Shown here piece after piece: positions 44,461-54,070 of a stretch of DNA of 64,000 nucleotides. Positions within the stretch are counted from its first letter, which is position 1, and the number at the start of each line of letters is the position of its first letter. A program made the position numbers and the translations under genes. The stretch comes from G963677445 sp963678275 (GTDB lineage: Bacteria; Bacteroidota; Ignavibacteria; Ignavibacteriales; Melioribacteraceae), in assembly GCA_963678275.1 (NCBI GenBank), contig OY782765.1, forward strand, positions 6,448,001-6,512,000, given 5' to 3'. The notes under the pieces were generated by a model, which was not told where the DNA came from, searched no databases, and worked only from the letters and a program-made list of their open reading frames with translations.

Positions 44461-45584
44461 AATATTCCCGGCTTTCGAAGTATCCCGGAAAACCGAGCGG
44501 CGATGTTGTGGAGGTTTCGAGAGATAACAATTCCACCATTATTATCCTCTGCGACGGACTGGGTTCGGGGATTCAGGCGAATATCGCGGCGACTATGACC
44601 GCGGCAAGGATAAAAACAATGCTCGGACAGGGTTTCAGCATAAGGGAGGTATTCGCGAGTGTTATAAAAACTATGGAGGAAGCCCGCTTCAAAGATCTGC
44701 CCTATTCTGTGTTTACAGTGATCAGGATATTAAATGACGGAGTATGCACAATCCTCAGTTATGAGATGCCTCCGCCGGTATTTATGGGAAAAAGAGTGGC
44801 CGGTGTGATGGAAAAAAAGATTATTACAGGGAAAGATTACCTGGTTTATGAAACCTACTGCCAGTTAAAACAGGGGGAGGGAGTGTTCATTTGCAGTGAC
44901 GGTATTTCGCAGGCCGGCCTGGGCAAGGGGGAGACAAATGGCTGGGGCATGAAAAAGGCGGCTGAAAAAATTTCAGATCTGCTCGAACAGGGAATACCTG
45001 TAGGGCAGATTCCGAAAGAGGTAAACCGGGAAGCTGTTAATAAATGGAAAAACAAACCGGAAGATGACCTTACCTCGCTTGTGGCCTACGGCAAAAAAGA
45101 AATTGTAATGAATATCCTTACCGGCCCTCCCGAAAACAGGGAGGATGATTCAATGATTGTAAAAACCTTTATGGAATCGGAAGGATTAAAAGTTGTATGC
45201 GGCGCTTCCACAGCAAAGATGCTGGCAAGGGTTACAGGAAAAGAAATATTATTTGACGATAATTACAACAGTCCCCTTACACCTCCGGGTTGTGAGATTG
45301 AAGGCATTGATCTGGTCACGGAGGGAGCTGTGACACTGAACCAGGTATGTAATGTCTGGGGAGAAGATTTCAGAAAAATTGAAAGGTTTAATCCTGTAAA
45401 GGAACTGTTGTGTCTGATGGATGTGGCAAACCGGGTGAATGTTTATACCGGAGGGGCAAAAAATCCCGCTTCGGATGATATCAGTTTTGCCCAGCAGGGG
45501 TTGCTCCCTCGTGAGAAAATTTTATCACGTCTGGCAGAGAAACTTAATAGGGATGGAAAAACGGTAACTGTTAATATGTTTTAA
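44430..45584 (+). CDS. SpoIIE/PP2C-type phosphatase paired with the sensory hydrogenase
   Basis: 384 residues. The N-terminal ~230 residues are a PP2C/SpoIIE phosphatase: GDVVEV, IIILCDGLGSGIQAN with the metal Asp, CSDGISQAGLG and PEDDLTSLVAYG. The C-terminal ~150 residues (IVMNILTGPPENREDDSMIV onward) form a separate domain with no recognised family. The start overlaps the hydS-like gene by 31 bp, so the two are coupled. In other bacteria, PAS-type sensory hydrogenases are often next to such phosphatases, which suggests an H2- or redox-dependent dephosphorylation output. Last gene of the operon. Confidence 0.85.
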   Translation: MAAGYIHVEVEYSRLSKYPGKPSGDVVEVSRDNNSTIIILCDGLGSGIQANIAATMTAARIKTMLGQGFSIREVFASVIKTMEEARFKDLPYSVFTVIRILNDGVCTILSYEMPPPVFMGKRVAGVMEKKIITGKDYLVYETYCQLKQGEGVFICSDGISQAGLGKGETNGWGMKKAAEKISDLLEQGIPVGQIPKEVNREAVNKWKNKPEDDLTSLVAYGKKEIVMNILTGPPENREDDSMIVKTFMESEGLKVVCGASTAKMLARVTGKEILFDDNYNSPLTPPGCEIEGIDLVTEGAVTLNQVCNVWGEDFRKIERFNPVKELLCLMDVANRVNVYTGGAKNPASDDISFAQQGLLPREKILSRLAEKLNRDGKTVTVNMF

Positions 45585-45607
45585 CTCCCATATATATGTG
45601 TACCTTA

Positions 45608-45645
45608 AGCCGGTCGGGATTAACTTTCGACCGGCTGTTTTTTAT
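45608..45645 (+). terminator. terminator of the rex-hydrogenase operon, overlapping the SDR 3' end
   Basis: AGCCGGTCG and CGACCGGCT form a 9 bp stem around GGATTAACTTT, followed by GTTTTTTAT. The right arm lies within the last codons of the convergent SDR gene. Confidence 0.85.
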
Positions 45646-46441
45646 CCTTCATTATTGATTTCAGCGCTATTTTATCCACAAGTCCGGGAGCGATCAGTTT
45701 TAGCCATAATCCCGCTTTTCCTTTCAGGGTCATCACCACCTCACGTTTTCTCTTTTTTATCGCGTTGATAATGATTGCGGCGCATTCTTCAACCGGCATG
45801 ATACCTGACTCATTCATCGGACTTTCGCCGAGTGGTTTACCGTCGGGACCAAGAGCTCTTTCCCTTACCTCTGTGGCTACAAATCCGGGATATATTGTTG
45901 TAATGTCCACACCTGATCCGGCAAGTTCAATCCTGAGCGAGTCGAAAAATCCTGCCATCGCGTGTTTACTTGCCGAATAGGCTGTCCTTGTCGGGACTCC
46001 CGTTTTACCGGTCAGACTTGATATGGCGATTATTTGTCCTCTGCTTTTCTTAAGCCGGGGCAACGCGTAAAATGTGCAGTAAACGCTTCCCATATAATTT
46101 GTCTGCATAATTTCCTGCGCCGGGGCGGGACTTTTCAACTCATCAAACCGGGCCCACATGGTAATTCCGGCGTTATTTACAAGTATGTCTATTGCTCCGA
46201 ACTTTTCCACACTCTTCTCGACCAGGCTCCGGCAATCTTCTTCACTCGAAACATCTGTGGGAAATGAGAGGGTTTGGGCTCCTTTTTTCCGGCATTCATT
46301 TTCAACTTCAAGCAGGCGTTCGCTGTTCCGGGCGGCCAGAACCAGTTTTACATCTTTTGCAGCGGTCATCAGGGCGAGCTGTTTACCTATCCCGGCGGTC
46401 GCCCCGGTTATAATAATAACTTTGTCTTTAAAATAATCCAT
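45620..46441 (-). CDS. short-chain dehydrogenase/reductase
   Basis: 273 residues with the classical SDR marks: VIIITGATAGIGKQLAL (NAD(P)-binding Gly motif), DILVNNAGITMWARFD, ISSLTGKTG and the catalytic YSASKHAMAGF with Tyr and Lys. The C-terminal ~30 residues carry a hydrophobic stretch (GLWLKLIAPGLVDKIAL), common in membrane-associated SDRs of lipid metabolism. Substrate unknown. Single gene, convergent with the hydrogenase operon. Confidence 0.9.
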   Translation of the reverse strand: MDYFKDKVIIITGATAGIGKQLALMTAAKDVKLVLAARNSERLLEVENECRKKGAQTLSFPTDVSSEEDCRSLVEKSVEKFGAIDILVNNAGITMWARFDELKSPAPAQEIMQTNYMGSVYCTFYALPRLKKSRGQIIAISSLTGKTGVPTRTAYSASKHAMAGFFDSLRIELAGSGVDITTIYPGFVATEVRERALGPDGKPLGESPMNESGIMPVEECAAIIINAIKKRKREVVMTLKGKAGLWLKLIAPGLVDKIALKSIMKDKKQPVES

Positions 46442-46660
46442 GATATTTATCCCGCATTTTCAGAATAATATTACAGCAGCAAATTTAATAAAATTGGAGA
46501 GTTTTTTGTAAGGTTGGTGGATCCGCGCCCTTTCAGGGCTTTTATATTGTTGGATATAATAACCCCGGGCCGCTGCCCGGGGCTTTTTGTGTCTCTCTTT
46601 CAGAGCTTAAATTATTTGGTAATAAATGTCGCTAAACATTTATTGAGGCGCCGTTTGGCG
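46442..46660. other. intergenic region with GC-rich hairpins
   Basis: CCCCGGGC CGCT GCCCGGGG at 46563-46582 followed by CTTTTTG, and AATAAATGT / ACATTTATT at 46621-46644 next to GGCGCCGTTTGGCGC (46648-46662). The latter pair lies directly after the FG-GAP gene on the minus strand and may end its transcript. Confidence 0.45.
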
Positions 46661-48666
46661 CTATTTCAAAAGTGTCATCTTTTTGGTTTCGGTGTAATCT
46701 CCCGCGCGGAGGGAATAAAAATATATTCCGCTGCCGAGGTTTTTGCCATCGAATTGAACATTATAGCTGCCGGCAGGCTGTTCCGAGTTAATGAGAGTGG
46801 CAACTTTTTCTCCGGTAATATTATATACTTCCAGGGATACGATAGATTTTTCCGGAATAAAATATTCTATATGAGTGACAGGATTAAAAGGATTCGGATA
46901 ATTCGCGGATAAATAATAACCCGCGGGGGAATAATCATTTTCCCTTTCCACTCCGGTTACATTAGCGAACAGATTTTTATAGCAGAAAAAACTGCCGTTA
47001 TATTCCGCGGTTGCCATATCGGGCTTGCCGTTTCCGAAAATGTCGGCGAAGTCGGCACAGGCATTCTGGTCAACTTCAATGCCGGCGAAAATTTCTTCAT
47101 TATATTGATAAACAGCGCTGTCGGGTGATCCGGTGTTTTCGAGCATTGTGAATGTACCCATCAGTTTGCCTATTATAATATCCTGGTCGCCATCATTTTC
47201 CACATCGGCAAATCTGACAGAGGCGCGGCTTATGAGAGTAAGTCCGCTGAAAATATCGTTATCCTCCGTAAAATTGTCCGAGCCGTCATTTCTGTAGAGG
47301 CGGAAATCAGATGCGGCGTCACCGGAGATAACAAGGTCGAGATCGCCGTCATTATCAATATCGGCCATATCGCAGTAACTTCCGCCGGAAGCCTGAATCC
47401 CGGCAAAAACCGATGATGAATTAGCGAATACGCCATCATTATTTTTATAAAGAAATATTTTTCCGTTAAGGCATCCTGCTATTACATCAAGATCGCCGTC
47501 CAGATCAAAATCCACGAAAGCGGGAGTTGAATATATTGATTCTGTTGAGAGATTGCTAACCGCGTTATTTTTTTTCTGGTAAACAGGCTCTCCATAAGAA
47601 CCGATATTCTCATAATAATTGATTTTACCAAGCCAGTTTCCGCTGATAAGGTCGGGATCGCCATCGAGATCAAAGTCGCCGAAAGAGATTGTTCCGCCGC
47701 TTCCGTCATTTTTAATGGTTATAAAATAGTCGCTTCGGTACTGGTAGGTCGGAGAAGTGGCGCTGCCGGTATTTTCATAATAGAATACAAATCCGTCGGA
47801 GGTGCCCATAATCATGTCGGTATCATTATCTTTATCAAAGTCAACCAGGGTGGGATTATTCCAGTATGTGCTGTTTCCGGCAAAGGAGAATGTATTGGCC
47901 TGGCTCCAGGAAGGTGAGCCGGAAGTTCCGGTGTTTTTATAATATCTCAATCCGTGCACGTCACGTCCGATAAGCAGATCATAAAGATTATCTCCATCCA
48001 CATCAGCGAATGCAGGATAACAATTCAATCCCGCGTCGGGGATGCCGGCCACAAGTGACATATCTTCCTCAAACGCTGCCGAATCTCTCGCTCCGGTGTT
48101 GCGGTAGGCGAGAATAATTCCCGGTTCAGGGCCTCCTGTAAAGGATTCTCCGGCTCCGACAAAAAGATCAAGGTCGCTGTCGCCATCGATATCGATAAGC
48201 GCCGGTTGGGATCAGTGCCTATTACTTCATTAATTTCTTTGAGCAGTTCGACATCTTCCTCCCATTTGGGGGTAGAGGCGTCGCCGGTGTTAATATAATA
48301 GAGAAGACCATTATATCCCCCGATAATCAGGTCCTGGTCACCGTCGCTGTCAAGATCGGCTGTGGCGGGATAATCGGCGTTCGTACCCGCAATGCCTCCT
48401 TCATAGATAGAGGCTAAAACAGATTCATCCTCTTCAAATTTTGGTTCTCCGGTTAAACCCTTATTCCGGAAAAATAAAGTTTTGTCCCCGATACTGCCAA
48501 GAAGCAGATCGTAAAAACCATCTCCATCAAGATCGGTGAAATGGGGGCAGGTGAAACTGGGGTAGATTAAACCGGCCGGTGAAAATACACTGTCAACTCT
48601 CTGCCAGTACTGAGCGCTGAGAGTAGTTGACAAAACAATCAAGAATAATAACATTTTTCGCATCAT
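46661..48666 (-). pseudogene. FG-GAP/VCBS-repeat secreted protein with T9SS signal, frameshifted
   Basis: Two overlapping reading frames make one gene of about 668 codons. The N-terminal part (from 48666) has a signal peptide (LLFLIVLSTTLSAQ) and FG-GAP-type repeats (HFTDLDGDGFYDLLLG, ATADLDSDGDQDLIIG). Near 48200-48207 the frame shifts: after GTDPN the repeat core ALIDIDGDSDLDLFVG is found only in the next frame, so one base is missing. The second frame then continues through VCBS repeats (FVDFDLDGDLDVIAG, IDNDGDLDLVISG) to a type IX sorting domain (YPNPFNPVTHIEYF ... KKMTLLK). This is a secreted beta-propeller, likely surface-bound. Either a true mutation or a sequencing error in a C/G run. 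Confidence 0.85.
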
Positions 48667-49726
48667 ACTACCTTCGTTAAATAAAAAACTGAAATATAGT
48701 TATTTTCCGGCTCAAATATTTGGTATAAATGAGGGGATGATTAGCACAAAGTGGTGAGTTTACCTGGCGCGAAATCCTGCTTTAAAAGAATTTATCAAAT
48801 GGCGGCCCCAAAGGGATAAACGTTCCGGTTTCATCGGAATGCGGAAAAAGGCAGCTCGTTTTCGCGTCGGGATTAAACGCCGACGTTTACCCGCCGAAGC
48901 TGTTTTTAGCGGAGGAGTTCAAATATTATTGAATTCCTATTAATCGGGGGATAAAATTTTGCAAAGATAGGCTCTTACCAACGCACTAACGCCAACATGT
49001 TGAGGATAATCCGGGGAGCAAAATTTGTCAAAAAGCCCGATGATAACATGTTGAGGATAATCAGCCCGCGATTCAAAATCCATAAACCGGCTGAGTCGGA
49101 ATTTCAATATTGTACTAACCGCCCCCACGGGGAATTCCCTGCGTGAACACCCCGTGGCTATTAGGTTTAACCCCCTTCGGGGGATTTTCCTCAGCTCTGC
49201 CCAGGGGAAAAATTAGGCTCTTATCAACACACTACCTCTAACATGTTGAGGATATTCCAAGGAGCAAAATTTGTCAAAAAGCCCGATGATAACATGTTGC
49301 CGATAGTAAGGCCGCGATTCTAATTCCAAAAGCTGATGGAGTAAGAAAAAGAAAAGTTATCGATTAGCCCAAGGATATTCCTCCCCCGTCTTCAAAGAAA
49401 AACACTTTGAATCCACCCCCTCCAAAGGGGGATATTTATCGACAAATCCAAGTAATCAGAATGTCCCCCGCCGGAGGGGGTGGCAATGAAGCGTTCTTCT
49501 TCATTGACAGGTGAGGATTCACCTCGGGTAATCACAAAACTTTTACCTGGCATTAAACTTTCTACTTGCTGATAAATTTCTTACCAATTTGAGTAGAATT
49601 TAATTTCTTATTGAATAAATTGCCTCCCGTTTTGCCAGGGAAATGTTCCCCTTTAGGGTGTTTTCCACAGGCTCTGCCCGGGGAAAATTTAGTTTCTTAT
49701 TTTACTGGATTTATGAAACCGGGATA
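48667..49726. repeat. gene-free region with 105 bp direct duplication and REP-like hairpins
   Basis: About 1.06 kb without a gene. Positions 48970-49074 and 49216-49320 are diverged direct repeats of equal length, 246 bp apart, each with two AACATGTT palindromes and the shared block AGCAAAATTTGTCAAAAAGC. Between and after them lie GC hairpins such as CCCCACGGGG...CCCCGTGG (49119-49160), CCCCCTTCGGGGG (49171-49183) and CCCCCGCCGGAGGGGG (49464-49479). From 49560 to 49726 a CTCTGCCC-GGGGAAAA block recurs. No promoter for the plus strand was found. Confidence 0.6.
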
Positions 49727-50782
49727 CTACTGCTTTTCCTCCTCCTTCTTCGTAAGATATCCTTCGAAGGATGGGGTCATTTTAATGGTATAGTTATCCT
49801 CTTCAACAATTATCATATAGGCGGGAATATCCATTTTAAGGGCAAACCGGTATCCATCTTCAGGGCCGAGGATTGTCACTGTGGTCGCGTAAGCGTCGGC
49901 AAGCATGCACTGGTCATGTATCACGGTAACTGAAGAGAGAAAATGTGTGACGGGATAACCTGTCCGGGGATCGATCATATGGGAATAGCGCACGCCGTCG
50001 ACCTCAAAATAATTGTGGTAATTTCCTGATGTGGCTACCGATTTCCCCGAAATGTTAATGATCTCCTGAATGTTAAATCCTTGTTTCGGCTTTGATATTC
50101 CTATCTGCCAATCCTTTCCGAATCGGTTTTTCCCAAGTGTTCTTACTTCTCCTCCTATTTCAACCAGGTAATTTTTAAACCCATACCCTGAAAGAAGCTC
50201 AGATACCTTATCAACGCCAAATCCTTTCGCGATAGCCGAGAGATCACAATAAAGGTCATTTATCCTTTTTTTTATGGCCGGTGTTGAATCACGAAGCGTG
50301 AGATTATGATATCCGGTAATTCTCTTGCGGGTCGTAATATCCTTCTTCCGGGGAAGCTTATCTCTTTTTGTTTCGGGCCCGAATCCCCATAAGTTTACAA
50401 GAGGGCCGATAGTTATATCGAAAGCGCCTCCGGAGCTGTCTGACACCTCAACCGCGGTTTTGAGAACTTCGTAAAGATTATCCGATATTTCAAACCAGTT
50501 GCCCGCTTTTGCTGTATTAAAAAGAGAAAGCTCAGACTCAGGGATATATGTTGACATTGATTTATTGACATCGTTCAGCAGGCTGTCGACAGAATCTTTA
50601 ATTTTACCGGTTTCAAAATTATCGGTTTGCCCAACATTCGGGGCAATTTTAATATTATAGGTAGTGCCCATTGTAAATCCGCTGAATTCAACGGCAGGTA
50701 CAGTAAAAGCGGTCTGCTCATTGCACGAAAGAAATAACAGCGAAAAAATTATCAGAGTGAAAATATATCTAAAATATTTCAT
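49727..50782 (-). CDS. apbE: FAD:protein FMN transferase (ApbE), lipoprotein
   Basis: 351 residues. Lipobox signal (LIIFSLLFLSC). ApbE features: FSGFTMGTTYNIKI, GGAFDITIGPLVNLWGFG, DLSAIAKGFGVDKVSELL, NYLVEIGGEVRTLG, ATSGNYHNYFEVDG and HMIDPRTGYPV. It attaches FMN covalently to Thr residues of exported flavoproteins (such as Rnf/Nqr subunits) at the periplasmic face. No Rnf/Nqr gene is in the window. It ends in a Lys/Glu tail (TKKEEEKQ). 13 bp separates it from the M50 protease gene, upstream on the minus strand. Confidence 0.94.
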   Translation of the reverse strand: MKYFRYIFTLIIFSLLFLSCNEQTAFTVPAVEFSGFTMGTTYNIKIAPNVGQTDNFETGKIKDSVDSLLNDVNKSMSTYIPESELSLFNTAKAGNWFEISDNLYEVLKTAVEVSDSSGGAFDITIGPLVNLWGFGPETKRDKLPRKKDITTRKRITGYHNLTLRDSTPAIKKRINDLYCDLSAIAKGFGVDKVSELLSGYGFKNYLVEIGGEVRTLGKNRFGKDWQIGISKPKQGFNIQEIINISGKSVATSGNYHNYFEVDGVRYSHMIDPRTGYPVTHFLSSVTVIHDQCMLADAYATTVTILGPEDGYRFALKMDIPAYMIIVEEDNYTIKMTPSFEGYLTKKEEEKQ

Positions 50783-50795
50783 TTTTTACCGAAGT

Positions 50796-51500
50796 TTAAT
50801 TAAAACCATAATTCGTTCCGGGATAAAGTAAATTTATCGCGAAGAGGTGAACATCAGGAAAAATAAAATCAAATATTTTCCATGCTATTATAATACCTAC
50901 AAACATAAGTCCCGGACTGTGAATAAAACCCATATATTTTCTTGCCAAATCATCTTTAAGTAAAAAAGGAATAATTCCGCTGCCATCAAGCGGGGGAACA
51001 GGGATAAGATTAAAGATAAACAGGATCAGATTCAGCGAAAAAAGAATGCTTAGGAACTTCGCGACGCCCGTAAATATTCCTCCATTTACCGCCTCAACAA
51101 CTGTTGAAAAGGTGATTTCTCCGGGCGCTAAAAGAATGTCAAGACTTATTCCGAGATGTATAAGCAGAGCGGCAATAACAACGAGGGCAAGATTTGATAA
51201 AGGACCGGCGAACGCCATCATGGCTGATTTTTTAGGATAGCGAAATGCCCAATTTGGATCATAAGGAGCGCTGGCCCAGCCGATCATCCAGCCCGCGAGG
51301 AAAAATGAAATGACAGGTATTACCACGGTCCCGAAAGGCTCTCTTCTTACATGGGGAAAGGGATTGAGGGTTACCTGACCTCCTTCATAAGCTGTGCTGT
51401 CCCCGAGTTTCATTGATGTAAACGCGTGTGAGGCTTCATGTAATGTGGTTGAGAATAAAAATACTATATACCAGATTATTCCGTCAGCTAAGATTTCCAA
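50796..51500 (-). CDS. M50 family (site-2-type) membrane metalloprotease
   Basis: 234 residues with about six hydrophobic segments. The zinc motif HEASH is in STTLHEASHAFTS (residue ~22), and PVPPLDGSG provides the third Asp ligand of the family. The AGPLSNLAL segment is typical. It belongs to the compact M50/SpoIVFB-like group without PDZ or CBS domains. It cleaves membrane-embedded substrates; the target is unknown. It precedes apbE and is likely co-transcribed. Confidence 0.88.
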   Translation of the reverse strand: MEILADGIIWYIVFLFSTTLHEASHAFTSMKLGDSTAYEGGQVTLNPFPHVRREPFGTVVIPVISFFLAGWMIGWASAPYDPNWAFRYPKKSAMMAFAGPLSNLALVVIAALLIHLGISLDILLAPGEITFSTVVEAVNGGIFTGVAKFLSILFSLNLILFIFNLIPVPPLDGSGIIPFLLKDDLARKYMGFIHSPGLMFVGIIIAWKIFDFIFPDVHLFAINLLYPGTNYGFN

Positions 51501-51678
51501 GTATCCTCCGCATGTCCGCTAACCGCAAAAAACTTTCAGAAAAAATAATAATTAAAGCTTTAAGCAATGTCATTCGTATCTTAAGTTACTAAAAAATATA
51601 TAAAAGTGGAAAATAAAAGGCTAAATTTACTATTTTAACCTGGACGTTACAACAGGAAATTGTATTAACAGGGTATTT

Positions 51679-52884
51679 ATGAATATACTGCTGATAGAAA
51701 ATGATGAAAATTCAAAGCTGGCGCTGGTAAATCTGCTTTCAATTGAGGGGCACCGGGTTTTTATATCCGACAACTACATTGACGGATTTCACCTTGTTAA
51801 GTCGGAAGATATAAGTTTTGTCATAGCCTGCTGGGATGGAAAAACCGATGATGGCAGAAAATTTTGTGAAAGTCTGAGGGGAATCCCCGGAGGCCGGTAT
51901 ATTTATATTATTCTGACTACCGAACATGATTCAGATAATGATCCTCTGTCCGGGTTATCTTTCGGAGCTGATGACATATTGCTCAAACCTTATGATGTAA
52001 AGGAACTGACCCTGAGAATTAAAGCGGGTACAAGAATTATTTCCCTGGAAAAAAAACTGGAGAAAAAAAATAGAACTCTGGAAGCCTACAACAGAAGGAT
52101 GGAAAATGATCTTAATCTTGCCGCAGAGCTTCAACAGTCTCTCCTTCCGGAAAAAAATCTTATAGCGGGGAAGTGTCGTTTTGAATCTCTTTTTGTTCCA
52201 TGCCAGTTTGTTGCAGGTGATATATATGACTATTATTCCCTGGATGACAGCCATGCGGGCTTTTATCTTCTGGATGTTTCCGGTCACGGGGTTCCCGCCG
52301 CTATGTTATCTTTTACCCTGAGCAAGTTCCTCTCGGTAAGTGAATTTTCAGGACGAAGTATTCATACCAGAAGTGAGGGGAAAAAGCAGCAGCTCAGAAA
52401 ACCTTCTGAAATTTTACTTGAGCTGAATAATCTTTTTCAGATGGAGTTAAATACCTGTCAGTATTTTACAATGATACTTGGTTATATAAACACCCGAACC
52501 TTCGAAGTTGTTATGAGTATAGCGGGACATCCGCCCCCGATAATTGTTTCGGCGGAAGGGAAAAGCAGACTCGCTGAAGGTGGGGGATTTCCGGTAGGTT
52601 TTTTTCGGGATATTGGTTATGAGGATTATTCCTTCTCTCTGAATCGGGGTGACAGACTCTATATTTATTCCGACGGGATAACGGAAATATGTGATACCTG
52701 GGAGGGAGACAATGGCAATATTGTTATGGATTTCCTCTCATCGCAGAGAGATCAATCGATCAGTAATGTAATGAAAAATTTCAGGGAGATAATTAAAAGC
52801 TGGAATAAAAAACCTGAGCTGGATGATGATTTTTCCATGATGGTTATAGAAGCCGGTGACGGAAAGAACCAGGGTGCAGGATAA
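51679..52884 (+). CDS. receiver-PP2C (RsbU-like) protein with altered phosphoacceptor
   Basis: 401 residues: an N-terminal receiver-like domain (MNILLIENDENSKLALVNLL), a coiled linker (~residues 120-160), and a SpoIIE/PP2C phosphatase (AAELQQSLLPEKNL, FVAGDIYDYYSLDDSH, LLDVSGHGVPAAMLS, IYSDGITEICDTW, LDDDFSMMVIE). Aligned with canonical receivers, the phosphoacceptor Asp (in DLVLLDLxxPxxDG) falls on Cys51 of FVIACWDGKTDDG, while the conserved Lys (LLKPYD) is kept. So it is likely a pseudo-receiver not controlled by phosphotransfer, or using D53. The output should be dephosphorylation of an anti-sigma-antagonist-type protein. Single gene. Confidence 0.85.
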   Translation: MNILLIENDENSKLALVNLLSIEGHRVFISDNYIDGFHLVKSEDISFVIACWDGKTDDGRKFCESLRGIPGGRYIYIILTTEHDSDNDPLSGLSFGADDILLKPYDVKELTLRIKAGTRIISLEKKLEKKNRTLEAYNRRMENDLNLAAELQQSLLPEKNLIAGKCRFESLFVPCQFVAGDIYDYYSLDDSHAGFYLLDVSGHGVPAAMLSFTLSKFLSVSEFSGRSIHTRSEGKKQQLRKPSEILLELNNLFQMELNTCQYFTMILGYINTRTFEVVMSIAGHPPPIIVSAEGKSRLAEGGGFPVGFFRDIGYEDYSFSLNRGDRLYIYSDGITEICDTWEGDNGNIVMDFLSSQRDQSISNVMKNFREIIKSWNKKPELDDDFSMMVIEAGDGKNQGAG

Positions 52885-52962
52885 CAGAATATCCTCAGGG
52901 CAAATGATATTCTATAAAGGACAGAGATAAAAGTTTAGTAATATAGAGCTGCTCTTTTTAAT

Positions 52963-53170
52963 TGCCCCGTTAGGGGCAAAATATTGGTAGAAAAAAAAGA
53001 GAGGAGAGTGAAACCTGTGCCATTAGGTACAGCATATTGGGAGGGCTTGAGAATGTAGATCGAAAGAGAGAGAGCCGAAATCCCCCCGGCGTGGAAAATC
53101 TGGTGTCCCTCCGGGACACTTGAAAAATTGGCAGAGGGATATTTACCAATCTGTTGCCCCTGACGGGGCA
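52963..53170. repeat. compound REP-type repeat, left of the RAYT gene
   Basis: About 208 bp composed of small imperfect hairpins: GCCCCGTTAGGGGC, TGTGCCATTAGGTACA, TGTCCCTCCGGGACA, GCCCCTGACGGGGC, linked by CAAAATATTGGTAGAA and AAAATTGGCAGAGGGATATTTACC. It is ~85% identical by eye to 53779-53988 in the same orientation. It lies just downstream of the transposase gene. Confidence 0.8.
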
Positions 53171-53195
53171 TTCGCTTTTGGAATTTCTATGAACT

Positions 53196-53657
53196 CTATT
53201 CCGGCTCCTTAAATATATATCTTTCATCATAACTTACCCCAAACTCCTCCAACAATTCTTTATATTCTTCTGAAAAAAGTTTTTTCCTGTGGTGCTGTTG
53301 CTGATTTTTAATATAAGTTATCACATCACTTACCTGATTTTTTGTATAGGAGAATGCGCCAAAACCAGCTTGCCAATTAAATTTACCATAGACTAATCTA
53401 TTGTTATTTACCCATTTGGAAGAGTATTCTTTAACTTCTTTCATTAGGTCGGACAATGATTGGGTCGGTCTCATTCCAAAAAGAATGTGTAGATGGTCAG
53501 AGGTTCCATTAATAATGAGCAATTTGTGATCGTAGTCCTGAATAATCGAAGTGATATATTTATATAAATCAACTTTCCATTTTTCTCTTATCAGTGAAAT
53601 TCGATTTTGAACACCAAAGATGGCATGAATGTGTATTTGTGTGTAAGTATTTGCCAT
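53196..53657 (-). CDS. REP-associated tyrosine transposase (Y1, IS200/IS605-like)
   Basis: 153 residues matching the IS200/TnpA_REP family. The HUH motif is DHLHILFGM, and the catalytic Tyr is expected in the C-terminal helix (GAFSYTKNQVSDVITYIKNQQQHHRK). Opening QIHIHAIFGVQNR is typical of the family start. Such domesticated RAYT enzymes bind and cleave hairpin REP sequences; the two flanking compound repeats are the probable substrates. No terminal IS ends or orfB are seen, so it is a REP-maintaining enzyme, not a full IS. Length is normal. Confidence 0.9.
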   Translation of the reverse strand: MANTYTQIHIHAIFGVQNRISLIREKWKVDLYKYITSIIQDYDHKLLIINGTSDHLHILFGMRPTQSLSDLMKEVKEYSSKWVNNNRLVYGKFNWQAGFGAFSYTKNQVSDVITYIKNQQQHHRKKLFSEEYKELLEEFGVSYDERYIFKEPE

Positions 53658-53778
53658 AATTTATTTCCCTTTTATTTATCTGCTTAAAACAAAATAATAA
53701 TAATATTGTTTTTATAAAAGCGAGTGGTTCATGTATAATAGGCAATTATTTAATTTATATAAGGCTTTAGCTTCCAAA

Positions 53779-53988
53779 TTTGTCCCGTTAGGGACAAAAT
53801 ATTGGTAGAAGATAAAGAGAGGAGATCGACATCTGTGCCTTTAGGTACAGCATATTGGGAGGGCTTAAGAGTGTAGACCGTAAGAGAAAGAGCCGAAATC
53901 CCCTGGCGTGGAAAATCTGATGTCCCTACGGGACACTTGAAAAATTGGCAGAGGGATATTTACCAATCTGTTGCCTCTGACGGGGCAA
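53779..53988. repeat. compound REP-type repeat, right of the RAYT gene
   Basis: Direct-orientation partner of 52963-53170, with the same order of hairpins: TGTCCCGTTAGGGACA, TGTGCCTTTAGGTACA, TGTCCCTACGGGACA and GCCTCTGACGGGGC. Compensating changes in the first hairpin (GCCCC/GGGGC versus TGTCCC/GGGACA) keep the stem. Confidence 0.8.
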
Positions 53989-54070
53989 AAATAGAAAATG
54001 CAGAATAATTATGGTGACAGCATAAAGATAGCCAGCGATAAAATTCTTATAATATAAAGATGATTTTTTA

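Noticed and set aside
44855..45055. Minus-strand open frames inside the hydrogenase and feo operons
   Set aside because: All are antisense to well-supported conserved proteins and lack any recognisable features.
53196..53657. Complete insertion sequence
   Set aside because: No orfB, no left/right IS200/605 ends; flanks are compound REP repeats, so it is treated as a RAYT gene.
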